From NCBI RefSeq assembly GCF_007830335.1, contig NZ_VLKU01000014.1, positions 38,017 through 102,016 on the forward strand: DNA of 64,000 nucleotides, in the 5' to 3' direction. Position numbers and translations under genes: made by a program. The notes under the pieces are model-generated. The model did not search any database and was not told the origin of the DNA. It saw only the letters and a list, made by a program, of their open reading frames with translations. How positions within the stretch are numbered: position 1 is the stretch's first letter; each line of letters starts with the position of its first letter. The stretch is from Paracoccus sulfuroxidans. GTDB lineage: Bacteria > Pseudomonadota > Alphaproteobacteria > Rhodobacterales > Rhodobacteraceae. Of this stretch, positions 56,440 through 64,000 are shown piece by piece.

Positions 56440-57806
56440 GTGACGCAACCTTCCCCGGCCAAGGCTCGGACAAAGCCCCCGCACGCTCGGGCTCGCTGAT
56501 GAAGGCCGATGGGCGCACCCGTGCGCGCAACGCCGCCGAGGCCCGCTTCCGCGCCTATGGCCTGACCGCCATCGGCATCGCGGTGATCGCGCTGATCGTC
56601 CTGCTGTTCACCATCCTGTCGGACGGTCTGGGCGCCTTCCGCCAGACCTATCTGGAAATCCCGGTGACGCTGGACGCCGCGCAGCTTGACAAGCAGGGCA
56701 ACCGCGACCCCGAGCAGATGAAATCCGTCCTGACCCTGACCTATGGCAAGATCCTGCAGCAATCGCTGGAAACGGCCATTGCGGACAAGGGCATCGCCAT
56801 TGCCGATATCTCGGCCAAGGACGTCAGCAACCTGATCTCGAAAGAGGCCTCGGCGCAGCTGCGCAATCGCGTGCTGGCCGATCCCGAACTGGTCGGCCAG
56901 ACCATCGACGCCCGCGTGTTGGTGAATGGCCGCGTCGACGGCTATTACAAGGGCCGCGTGAGCATGGAGAGTGCGGCGCGCGACGCCAATACCTCGCCCC
57001 AGCAGCTGCAACTGGCCGATGCGCTGAAGCAGCGGGGCCTGCTGGCCACCGAATGGAACTGGGGCTTCCTGACCAGCCCCGACGCCTCGGACCAGCGTCC
57101 GGAAGCGGCGGGCGTCGGCATCGCGATCCTGGGATCGCTTTACATGATGCTGATCGTGCTGGTTCTGGCCGTGCCGATTGGGGTTGCCGCCTCGATCTAT
57201 CTTGAGGAATTCGCGCCGAAGAACCGGCTGACCGATGTGATCGAGGTGAACATCTCGAACCTCGCGGCGGTGCCCTCGATCGTCTTCGGTATCCTGGGTC
57301 TGGCGGCCTTCATCAACTTCATGGGCCTGCCGCAATCGGCACCGCTGGTGGGCGGTCTGGTGCTGACGCTGATGACGCTGCCGACGATCATCATCTCGAC
57401 CCGCGCGGCGCTGAAGGCCGTGCCGCCCTCGATCCGCGATGCGGCACTTGGGGTGGGCGCGTCGAAGATGCAGTCGGTCTTTCACCACGTCCTGCCGCTG
57501 GCGCTGCCGGGCATCCTGACGGGCACGATCATCGGCCTTGCGCAGGCTCTGGGCGAGACCGCGCCGCTGCTGCTGATCGGCATGGTGGCCTTCGTCAAGA
57601 ACTTCCCCGAGGCTCCCTGGCCGGTCGGCGCCGGGCTGGAGCAACCCGCCTCGGCGCTGCCGGTGCAGGTCTATAACTGGACGCAGCGCGCCGACCCTGC
57701 TTTCATGGAACGTGCATCCGGGGCGATCATCGTCCTGCTCGTGTTCCTGCTGTGTATGAACCTTCTTGCCGTGTATCTGCGCCGCAAATTCGAGCGCCGC
57801 TGGTAA
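56436..57806 (+). CDS. pstA: Phosphate ABC transporter permease PstA
   Basis: A 456-residue permease with an N-terminal cytoplasmic tail, one membrane helix (about 45-65) and a large periplasmic helical insertion (about 70-215). The core follows with [22 protein letters not shown] and the coupling loop [25 protein letters not shown]. The long form matches the long PstC. pstB follows with a 20-bp gap. Confidence 0.95.
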   Translation: MSDATFPGQGSDKAPARSGSLMKADGRTRARNAAEARFRAYGLTAIGIAVIALIVLLFTILSDGLGAFRQTYLEIPVTLDAAQLDKQGNRDPEQMKSVLTLTYGKILQQSLETAIADKGIAIADISAKDVSNLISKEASAQLRNRVLADPELVGQTIDARVLVNGRVDGYYKGRVSMESAARDANTSPQQLQLADALKQRGLLATEWNWGFLTSPDASDQRPEAAGVGIAILGSLYMMLIVLVLAVPIGVAASIYLEEFAPKNRLTDVIEVNISNLAAVPSIVFGILGLAAFINFMGLPQSAPLVGGLVLTLMTLPTIIISTRAALKAVPPSIRDAALGVGASKMQSVFHHVLPLALPGILTGTIIGLAQALGETAPLLLIGMVAFVKNFPEAPWPVGAGLEQPASALPVQVYNWTQRADPAFMERASGAIIVLLVFLLCMNLLAVYLRRKFERRW

Positions 57807-57826
57807 GGACCACGAGGAAAACCGAA

Positions 57827-58624
57827 ATGAACGACATGAGTATTGTGGAGCGCGCCGTGGACCAGAAGGACATCAAGATCTCGGCCAAGGACGTGCAGGT
57901 CTATTATGGCGACAAACACGCCATCAAGGACGTCAACGTCGAGATCCTGGACAAGACCGTCACCGCCTTCATCGGTCCGTCGGGCTGCGGCAAGTCGACC
58001 TTCCTGCGCTGCATCAACCGCATGAACGACACCATCGACATCGCCCGCATCGAAGGCCGGATCGAGCTGGACGGCGAGGATATCTATGACCGCCGCGTTG
58101 ACCCGGTGCAGCTTCGCGCCAAGGTGGGCATGGTGTTCCAGAAGCCGAACCCGTTCCCGAAGTCGATCTTTGACAACGTGGCCTATGGCCCGCGCATCCA
58201 CGGTCTGGCCCGCACCCGCGCCGAACTCGATGAGATCGTCGAGAAGTCGCTGCGCGGCGCCGCGCTTTGGAATGAGGTCAAGGACCGTCTGCACGAACCC
58301 GGCACCGGGCTTTCGGGCGGCCAGCAGCAGCGTCTGTGCATCGCACGCGCGGTGGCGACCCAGCCCGAGGTCCTGCTGATGGACGAGCCCTGCTCGGCCC
58401 TCGACCCGATCGCCACCAGCCAGGTCGAGGAGTTGATCGACCAGCTGCGCTCGGATTATTCGGTGGTGATCGTCACGCACTCGATGCAGCAGGCGGCCCG
58501 CGTCAGCCAAAAGACCGCCTTTTTCCACCTGGGCAACCTGGTCGAATACGGCAACACCGACGAGATCTTCACCCGGCCCCGCGATCCGCGCACGGAAAGC
58601 TACATCAGCGGCCGGATCGGCTGA
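57827..58624 (+). CDS. pstB: Phosphate ABC transporter ATPase PstB
   Basis: A 265-residue ATPase. Walker A is GPSGCGKST, the PstB-specific stretch is [20 protein letters not shown], signature [14 protein letters not shown], and Walker [21 protein letters not shown] precedes the ATG at 57827; a second ATG three codons later is possible. Confidence 0.98.
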   Translation: MNDMSIVERAVDQKDIKISAKDVQVYYGDKHAIKDVNVEILDKTVTAFIGPSGCGKSTFLRCINRMNDTIDIARIEGRIELDGEDIYDRRVDPVQLRAKVGMVFQKPNPFPKSIFDNVAYGPRIHGLARTRAELDEIVEKSLRGAALWNEVKDRLHEPGTGLSGGQQQRLCIARAVATQPEVLLMDEPCSALDPIATSQVEELIDQLRSDYSVVIVTHSMQQAARVSQKTAFFHLGNLVEYGNTDEIFTRPRDPRTESYISGRIG

Positions 58625-58643
58625 CCTCGAGGAGCAGGAAACC

Positions 58644-59366
58644 ATGAACAACGAACGCCATATTTCTTCCGCCTTCGACCGCGATCTGGAAACCGTCCAG
58701 GCGCTGGTCGTCAAGATGGGCGGCATGGTCGAAAGCGCGATCCACGACGCCGCCATCGCCCTTGATACCCGCGATGAAGAGCTTGCCGAAGAGGTGCGCC
58801 GCCGCGACAAGGCCATCGATGCGCTGGAGGCTCAGGTCAACGAAGAGGCCGCGCGGCTGATCGCGCTGCGTGCCCCGACCGCGACCGACCTGCGCACCGC
58901 GCTGACCGTGATCAAGGTCTCGGCCATTCTGGAGCGCGTGGGCGATTACGCCAAGAACATCGCCAAGCGCAGCCATGTGCTGGTCCATATGCCCGCCATC
59001 GACGGCGCGGGCATTGCGCTGCGCCGCATGTCGGCGACGGTCGAGACGATGATGAAGGATGCGCTGGACAGCTATATCCAGCGCGACGCCGCCCTGGCCG
59101 CTGACGTGCGCCAGCGCGACCTTGAAGTCGACCAGATGTACAACGCTTTGTTCCGCGAATTCCTGACCCATATGATGGAAGACCCGCGCAACATCACCGC
59201 CTGCATGCATCTGCATTTCATCGCCAAGAACATCGAACGCATGGGCGACCATGCGACCGGCATCGCCGAGCAGGTCATCTATCTGGCGACCGGCGAAATG
59301 CCCGATGACGCGCGCCCGAAAAGTGACAGCGTCACCCGGGCCGGACTGAACGAAGGAGAGGACTGA
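58644..59366 (+). CDS. phoU: Phosphate signalling protein PhoU
   Basis: A 240-residue all-helical protein with two PhoU domains (about 15-105 and 120-215). The first has LRAPTATDLRTALTVIKVSAILERVGDYAKN, the second the matching MHLHFIAKNIERMGDHATGIAEQV. It links the Pst transporter to the PhoR/PhoB two-component system. GAGGAGCAGGAAA precedes the start. Confidence 0.97.
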   Translation: MNNERHISSAFDRDLETVQALVVKMGGMVESAIHDAAIALDTRDEELAEEVRRRDKAIDALEAQVNEEAARLIALRAPTATDLRTALTVIKVSAILERVGDYAKNIAKRSHVLVHMPAIDGAGIALRRMSATVETMMKDALDSYIQRDAALAADVRQRDLEVDQMYNALFREFLTHMMEDPRNITACMHLHFIAKNIERMGDHATGIAEQVIYLATGEMPDDARPKSDSVTRAGLNEGED

Positions 59367-59370
59367 CGCC

Positions 59371-60063
59371 ATGGCATCTCAGCAGCAACCTTGCGTGCTC
59401 GTGGTCGAGGACGAAGGCGCGCAGCGCGAGGTTTTGAAATACAACCTCGAAGCCGAAGGATTTCAGGTCGTGATGGCCGAGAACGGCGACGAGGCGATGC
59501 TTCTGGTGGCCGAGGAACAGCCCGATCTGATCGTGCTGGACTGGATGCTGCCCAATGTCAGCGGCATCGAGATCTGCCGCCGGGTCAAGGCCGACCCGGC
59601 TACCCGCCAGATCCCGATCATCATGCTGTCGGCCCGCTCCGAAGAAGGCGACCGCGTGCGCGGGCTGGAAACCGGCGCGGATGACTATGTGGTCAAACCC
59701 TATTCGGTGGTCGAGCTGATGGCGCGCCTGCGCACGCAGCTGCGCCGCACGCGCCCAGCCTCGATGGGCGAGCGGCTGACCCATGGCGACATCATCCTTG
59801 ATGCCGCCGAGCACCGCGTCTTCCGGGGTGGCCATCCGCTGCATCTGGGGCCGACCGAGTTTCGGCTGCTCTCGACGCTGATGGAGAAGCCCGGCCGGGT
59901 CTGGACGCGCGAGCAGCTTCTGGACCGCGTCTGGGGCCGCGACATCTACGTCGACACCCGCACCATCGACGTCCATGTCGGCCGCCTGCGCAAGGCGCTG
60001 ATGACGAATGGCGGGGAAAACCCGGTCCGCACGGTGCGCGGCACCGGCTATTCGCTGGGCTAG
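59371..60063 (+). CDS. phoB: Phosphate regulon response regulator PhoB
   Basis: A 230-residue OmpR-family regulator. The receiver has acidic pair E13/D14, phosphoacceptor D57 in IVLDWMLPN, and the conserved lysine in VVKPYSVVEL. The winged-helix C-terminal domain has LGPTEFRLLSTLMEKPGRVWTREQLLD and ends VRTVRGTGYSLG. No phoR gene is adjacent in the operon. A strong terminator follows. Confidence 0.97.
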   Translation: MASQQQPCVLVVEDEGAQREVLKYNLEAEGFQVVMAENGDEAMLLVAEEQPDLIVLDWMLPNVSGIEICRRVKADPATRQIPIIMLSARSEEGDRVRGLETGADDYVVKPYSVVELMARLRTQLRRTRPASMGERLTHGDIILDAAEHRVFRGGHPLHLGPTEFRLLSTLMEKPGRVWTREQLLDRVWGRDIYVDTRTIDVHVGRLRKALMTNGGENPVRTVRGTGYSLG

Positions 60064-60093
60064 GCCACGGGCGAACGGGCCGTATGAGATGAA

Positions 60094-60121
60094 AAAACCG
60101 CGGGGTCGCCCCCGCGGTTTT
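60094..60121. terminator. Bidirectional terminator between phoB and the OmpA-family gene
   Basis: AAAACCGCGGGG (60094-60105) and CCCCGCGGTTTT (60110-60121) form a perfect 12-bp stem with a 4-base loop, followed by CCTTT. The A and T tracts suit both convergent genes. Confidence 0.9.
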
Positions 60122-60142
60122 CCTTTGTCCGTCGATGCCCGA

Positions 60143-62632
60143 TCAGTTCTGGGCGATCAGCTGGGTGATCCGGCGCACGGCGACGCGGCGGTTCATCCGC
60201 TCGGCCTGATCGGTCGGGACCAGCAGGAACTGTTCGCCATAGCCCTGCACCACAAGGTTTTCGGGCGGCACATCGAAGTATTCGGTCAGCGCCAGCGCCA
60301 CCGACTCGGCCCGGCGATCCGACAGCGCAAGGTTTGCGGCACCCGTCCCGATCGCGTCGGTATAGCCCTCGATCATGTAGATCTCGCCCGGGTTCGAGGC
60401 CACCGCCTCCTTGATGACATTGCCCAGCGTCGACAGCTGCTTCGCCTGATCCGGCGTGATCGCGGCCGAGCCGGTGTCGAAGGTGATCGACGGGATGTCG
60501 ACCGGCGCCACCAGCGAACGCACCTCGGGGATGTCGCGGATCTGGCTCAGCGAGAAGCGACGGTCGACGGCGGATTCGCGGTTCAGCGCGGCGCGCAACT
60601 CCTCTTCGTTCAGCGGGCGGTCATAGATCTGCACCGGCGGCGGGGCAGGCAGGGTCGAAATCTGGACCGGCTGCGCCTCGGTGTCGTTGATCAGGCGCGT
60701 CTCCTGCCCGTTGGGGCTGATCAGCGTCCGGCGCAACACGTTCATATTCGCGTCGCGGATGGTGACCACGCGGCTGCCATCCTCGCGCAGCACGGTCGTG
60801 CGGGTCGAGCCATCGTCGAAGGTCTCGGTCTGCACGTTCGAGCCGGGCTGATACAGCAGCGCGTTGTCGTCGCGGATGACCTGCTGGCTGCCATCGGGCA
60901 GCGAGACGACCACCCGGTCGCCGGTGTTCAGCGCGACCTGACGGTTGTTGCCCAGCATCGAGCCGACGGCCATGCCCGCGGCACCCGACAGCAGCAGCTT
61001 GGCGATATCGCCCAGATGATCGTCGTCATCGTCATCATTGTTGTCGCGATATTCCTGCTGGCCCGGCGCCTCGACGACGGGCTGGCCGACGCGGTTGCGG
61101 AAATCCTCATCCGAGGTGCGGATGTTCTCGGGCGTGATTGCGGTTTCCTGCATCTGGCCGGTTGCTGCCGCCCCTGCCTCAAGCGCAGCCGCCGTCACCG
61201 GCGACACTTCTTCCGCCGCACGGATTGCGACGTCATTGGGTTTGACGCGGGTTTCGGGCGCGACCTCCTGAACGACCGCAGGGGCACCCTGACTGCGTTG
61301 GCCACCCTGGGCCTGCTCTTCAAGGATGCGGCGCATGTCCTCAGGGTTGGTCGGGTCGGCGGTCTCGACCACCGGACCGTTGCCGGGACGGTTGCCGTTG
61401 CCATTCCCGTTGCCGGGCGTGACCTCTTGCTGCGCGGCGGCAGCTGGACCGGGCTCACCGCGCGGGTTCGGCAGCACCGGGCGCGGCGCGGGTGCGCCAC
61501 CGCCAGCCTGCTGGCCGGGGGTGATTTCCACGGCCGGGGCCTGACCCTGCGCCTGCTGACCCTGAGGCTGACCCGGCGTCGGGATCGGTCGCTGCGAGGG
61601 CTCGACAGCGGGAGCCTGACCTTGGCCTTGGGCTTGCTGGCCCTGAACCTGCGGGCGCGGCGCCGGTTGCTCTTGCGCATTCTCTTCCAGCGCGCGACGG
61701 ATGGCGGATTCGTCGGTGGCCGGGCGCGCGGCAGGCGGCGTCCCGGCCTCCTGCTGGGCCGCAGCGCGTGCGGCATCATCGGCGGCCTGAGCCGGACGCG
61801 GATTGGGCGCTTCCGCATCGGGGCGCGGAGCGACCTGCGGACGCTCGGCCTCGACAACCGGCTGCTGGGCGCGCGGTTTCGGCGCGGCGGGCGGCGTCAC
61901 GGCCGTCTCACGCGCGGCGGGAGCCTGCTCGACCTGCGGCTGAGCCTGCTGCTGTTGCTGCTGGCGACGCGGCTGCGGCTGCTCGACCTGCGGTTGGGCC
62001 TGCTGCTGTTGCTGCTGACGACGCGGCTGCGGCTGTTCAACCTGCGGCTGAGCCTGCTGCTGCTGTTGCTGTTGGCGACGCGGCTGCGGTTGCTCGACCT
62101 GCGGCTGGGCCTGCTGCTGTTGCTGCTGACGGCGCGGCTGCGGTTGCTCGACCTGCGGCTGGGCCTGCTGCTGTTGCTGCTGACGGCGCGGCTGCGGTTG
62201 CTCGACCTGCGGCTGGGCCTGCTGCTGTTGCTGCTGGCGGCGCGGCTGCGGCTGTTCGACCTGCGGCTGAGCCTGCTGCTGTTGCTGCTGGCGGCGCGGC
62301 TGCGGTTGCTCGACCTGCGGCTGGGCCTGCTGCTGTTGCTGCTGGCGGCGCGGCTGCGGCTGTTCGACCTGCGGCTGGGCCTGCTGCTGTTGCTGCTGGC
62401 GACGTGGCTGCGGCTGCTCGGCCTGCTGCTCTTTCTTGCCCTGAGGCGCGCGCACCGCGCTCTCATCACCCAACTGGCCGCCCTGATCGCCACCGTTCTG
62501 CTGCTGCTGATTGCGGCGCAGGGGCAGGGGGCTCTCATCATTCTGGGCCATTGCGGGGACGGCTGCGATCTGCGGCACGATTAGGGTCAGACAGGCCGCG
62601 AGTGCCGTCGTGGTTTTGTAAATTCTGCGCAT
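60143..62632 (-). CDS. OmpA-family protein with glutamine/proline-rich repeats
   Basis: An 829-residue exported protein. The signal peptide is about 1-30 (ending PAMAQ). Nine near-perfect 18-residue units (RRQQQQQQAQPQVEQPQP; one has seven glutamines) occupy about residues 70-235, then a long Pro/Gln/Ala-rich disordered stretch. A middle region contains a short hydrophobic helix (AKLLLSGAAGMAVGSML), and the last ~115 residues are an OmpA peptidoglycan-binding domain (IEGYTDAIGTGAANLALSDRRAESV .. NRRVAVRRI). AGGAACCGG precedes the ATG at 62632. It probably tethers the envelope to peptidoglycan. Confidence 0.88.
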   Translation of the reverse strand: MRRIYKTTTALAACLTLIVPQIAAVPAMAQNDESPLPLRRNQQQQNGGDQGGQLGDESAVRAPQGKKEQQAEQPQPRRQQQQQQAQPQVEQPQPRRQQQQQQAQPQVEQPQPRRQQQQQQAQPQVEQPQPRRQQQQQQAQPQVEQPQPRRQQQQQQAQPQVEQPQPRRQQQQQQAQPQVEQPQPRRQQQQQQQAQPQVEQPQPRRQQQQQQAQPQVEQPQPRRQQQQQQAQPQVEQAPAARETAVTPPAAPKPRAQQPVVEAERPQVAPRPDAEAPNPRPAQAADDAARAAAQQEAGTPPAARPATDESAIRRALEENAQEQPAPRPQVQGQQAQGQGQAPAVEPSQRPIPTPGQPQGQQAQGQAPAVEITPGQQAGGGAPAPRPVLPNPRGEPGPAAAAQQEVTPGNGNGNGNRPGNGPVVETADPTNPEDMRRILEEQAQGGQRSQGAPAVVQEVAPETRVKPNDVAIRAAEEVSPVTAAALEAGAAATGQMQETAITPENIRTSDEDFRNRVGQPVVEAPGQQEYRDNNDDDDDDHLGDIAKLLLSGAAGMAVGSMLGNNRQVALNTGDRVVVSLPDGSQQVIRDDNALLYQPGSNVQTETFDDGSTRTTVLREDGSRVVTIRDANMNVLRRTLISPNGQETRLINDTEAQPVQISTLPAPPPVQIYDRPLNEEELRAALNRESAVDRRFSLSQIRDIPEVRSLVAPVDIPSITFDTGSAAITPDQAKQLSTLGNVIKEAVASNPGEIYMIEGYTDAIGTGAANLALSDRRAESVALALTEYFDVPPENLVVQGYGEQFLLVPTDQAERMNRRVAVRRITQLIAQN
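61928..62416. repeat. 54-bp tandem repeat array (9 units) in the OmpA-family gene
   Basis: Nine copies of a 54-bp unit encoding RRQQQQQQAQPQVEQPQP, with third-position differences between units. One copy is 57 bp through an extra glutamine codon. The in-frame minisatellite could vary in copy number by slippage or recombination. Confidence 0.85.
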
Positions 62633-62789
62633 ACCGGTTCCTTTTCCGAAGAATGCGTGTTGGATTGGATCAGAAACCCGCTCGTCATGGCGCCGGTTCC
62701 GGAACAAGACCGTGAGCGCCCTGTGATGCTGGCGGGATTGCGCAGGGGCCCGCCGATGCCCTATCCGGAAAGCAACAAAGGAGGACAGA

Positions 62790-63998
62790 ATGGCCCTTAC
62801 CGCGAAAGACGCCCCTGATCTTGGCCGCTTTGACTGGGAGGACCCTTTCCGGCTTTCGGATCAGCTGAGCGAGGAAGAGCGGATGCTGCGGGACGCGGCG
62901 CGGTCTTACGCGCAGGACCGGCTGCAGCCGCGCATCATCGACGCCTATCGCGAGGAGCTGACCGACCCGGAAATCTTCCGCGAGATGGGTGCGATGGGCC
63001 TGCTGGGCGTCACCGTGCCTGAGGAATACGGCGGCATCGGCGCCTCTTACGTCGCCTACGGCCTGATCGCGCGCGAGGTCGAGCGCGTCGATTCGGGCTA
63101 TCGCAGCATGATGTCGGTGCAATCCTCGCTGGTGATGTACCCGATCTATGCCTATGGCAGCGAGGAACAGCGGCAGAAATACCTGCCGAAACTGGCCTCG
63201 GGCGAGTTCATCGGCTGTTTCGGCCTGACCGAGCCGGACGCGGGCTCGGACCCCGCCGGCATGAAGACCGTGGCGAAGAAGACCGCCGGGGGCTATGTGC
63301 TGAACGGCTCGAAGATGTGGATCTCGAACGCGCCGATCGCGGATGTCTTCGTGGTCTGGGCCAAGTCCGAGGCGCATGGCGGCAAGATCCGCGGCTTCGT
63401 GCTGGAGAAGGGGCTGAAGGGGCTTTCGGCGCCGAAGATCGGCGGCAAGCTGAGCCTGCGCGCCTCGATCACCGGCGAGATCGTGCTGCAGGATGTCGAG
63501 GTTGGCGAGGACGCGCTGCTGCCCGGCGTCGAGGGGCTGAAGGGCCCGTTCGGCTGTCTGAACCGGGCGCGCTACGGCATCAGCTGGGGCGTGCTGGGGG
63601 CGGCCGAGTTCTGCCTGCATGCCGCGCGCCAATATGGGCTGGACCGGCACCAGTTCGGGCGGCCGCTGGCCAATACGCAGCTGTTCCAGCTGAAGCTGGC
63701 GAATATGGCGACCGAGATCGCGCTTGGCCTTCAGGCCAGCCTGCGGGTGGGTCGGCTTCTGGATGCGGCGGAGGCGGCGCCCGAGATGATCTCGATCATC
63801 AAGCGCAACAACTGCGGCAAGGCGCTGGAGATCGCGCGGGTGGCGCGGGACATGCATGGCGGCAACGGGATCTCGGAGGAGTTCCAGGTGATGCGGCATG
63901 CGGCGAACCTCGAGACGGTGAACACCTATGAGGGCACGCATGACGTCCATGCGCTGATCCTGGGACGCGCCATCACCGGGCTGCAGGCGTTCTTCTGA
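62790..63998 (+). CDS. gcdH: Glutaryl-CoA dehydrogenase-like acyl-CoA dehydrogenase
   Basis: A 402-residue FAD enzyme that oxidatively decarboxylates glutaryl-CoA to crotonyl-CoA in lysine, tryptophan and hydroxylysine breakdown. It has [16 protein letters not shown] and [14 protein letters not shown] for flavin and substrate, [17 protein letters not shown], and the catalytic glutamate E381 in [20 protein letters not shown], which is typical of GcdH. It is divergent from the OmpA-family gene. The full C-terminus lies inside the window. Confidence 0.9.
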   Translation: MALTAKDAPDLGRFDWEDPFRLSDQLSEEERMLRDAARSYAQDRLQPRIIDAYREELTDPEIFREMGAMGLLGVTVPEEYGGIGASYVAYGLIAREVERVDSGYRSMMSVQSSLVMYPIYAYGSEEQRQKYLPKLASGEFIGCFGLTEPDAGSDPAGMKTVAKKTAGGYVLNGSKMWISNAPIADVFVVWAKSEAHGGKIRGFVLEKGLKGLSAPKIGGKLSLRASITGEIVLQDVEVGEDALLPGVEGLKGPFGCLNRARYGISWGVLGAAEFCLHAARQYGLDRHQFGRPLANTQLFQLKLANMATEIALGLQASLRVGRLLDAAEAAPEMISIIKRNNCGKALEIARVARDMHGGNGISEEFQVMRHAANLETVNTYEGTHDVHALILGRAITGLQAFF

Positions 63999-64000
63999 GG

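Noticed and set aside
61928..62416. CRISPR-like regular repeat array
   Set aside because: The units are contiguous 54-bp repeats without spacers, and they are in frame within a protein gene.
60008..62584. An 858-codon plus-strand frame opposite the OmpA-family gene, with Leu/Arg repeats
   Set aside because: The glutamine-codon repeat reads as Leu-rich tandem units on the other strand. There is no ribosome-binding site, and the signal peptide and OmpA domain lie on the minus strand.

Overview
The window is high-GC DNA from an alphaproteobacterium, most likely a Paracoccus-like member of the Rhodobacterales. That placement is an inference from gene content and order: tyrS divergent from anmK, an alphaproteobacterial sspB beside fumC, DUF4169 plus ribbon-helix-helix genes, olsB, a choXWV/betIBA block, pstSCAB-phoU-phoB, and hisBHAFE split by unrelated genes. 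Most of the 64 kb is dense core chromosome. No rRNA, CRISPR array, plasmid origin or complete insertion sequence was seen.

Layout. 1-9.3 kb: the 3' end of an unknown gene, ftsY, class I aldolase, pgk, two overlapping cyclophilin genes, a DUF2585 membrane protein, tyrS/anmK and an alanine-rich PRC-barrel-like exported protein. 9.48-9.67 kb: two identical tRNA-Asp genes. 9.8-14.9 kb: an accessory patch (detailed below). 15-21 kb: sspB, fumC, a DUF4169/RHH pair, a YebC-type regulator, argP/argO and an EamA exporter. 21-28.7 kb: a choline module in which choXWV contains an exported alpha/beta hydrolase gene. This operon is divergent from betI-betB-betA, and the shared gap holds two near-identical dyads. 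28.7-35.5 kb: DUF177, bamE, P1 peptidase, msrB, olsB, tgt, rnd and a tandem-GNAT protein. 35.5-40 kb: hisE, hisF, hisA, hisH and hisB with two small unrelated genes between them. 40-45.7 kb: a coiled-coil protein, zapA, a sulfate ABC transporter operon and a TetR gene. 46-53.7 kb: carB, an RTX protein, a D-amino-acid-oxidase-like enzyme and aroC. 53.8-60 kb: a PhoB box and pstSCAB-phoU-phoB. 60-64 kb: a repeat-rich OmpA-family protein and a glutaryl-CoA dehydrogenase-like enzyme.

The most unusual region is 9.8-14.9 kb. A gene for a proline-rich HExxH metallopeptidase is split by a 3,321-bp segment (10695-14015). The segment has TGT...ACA ends, inverted ends matching at 22 of 28 positions, extra subterminal repeats and a 5-bp target duplication (CCGCC). 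Removing the segment with one CCGCC copy restores the reading frame exactly and joins two protein halves that fit each other. The segment has no recognisable transposase. It carries a small P-loop ATPase, a ParB-like protein, a frameshifted SGNH-hydrolase-like gene, a fragment of an adenine methylase, and a cluster of inverted GTTTCCGAA repeats. It looks like a non-autonomous, IS21-like-ended element loaded with phage debris. The interrupted peptidase is followed by a translationally linked exported protein, and the pair could be an effector with its partner.
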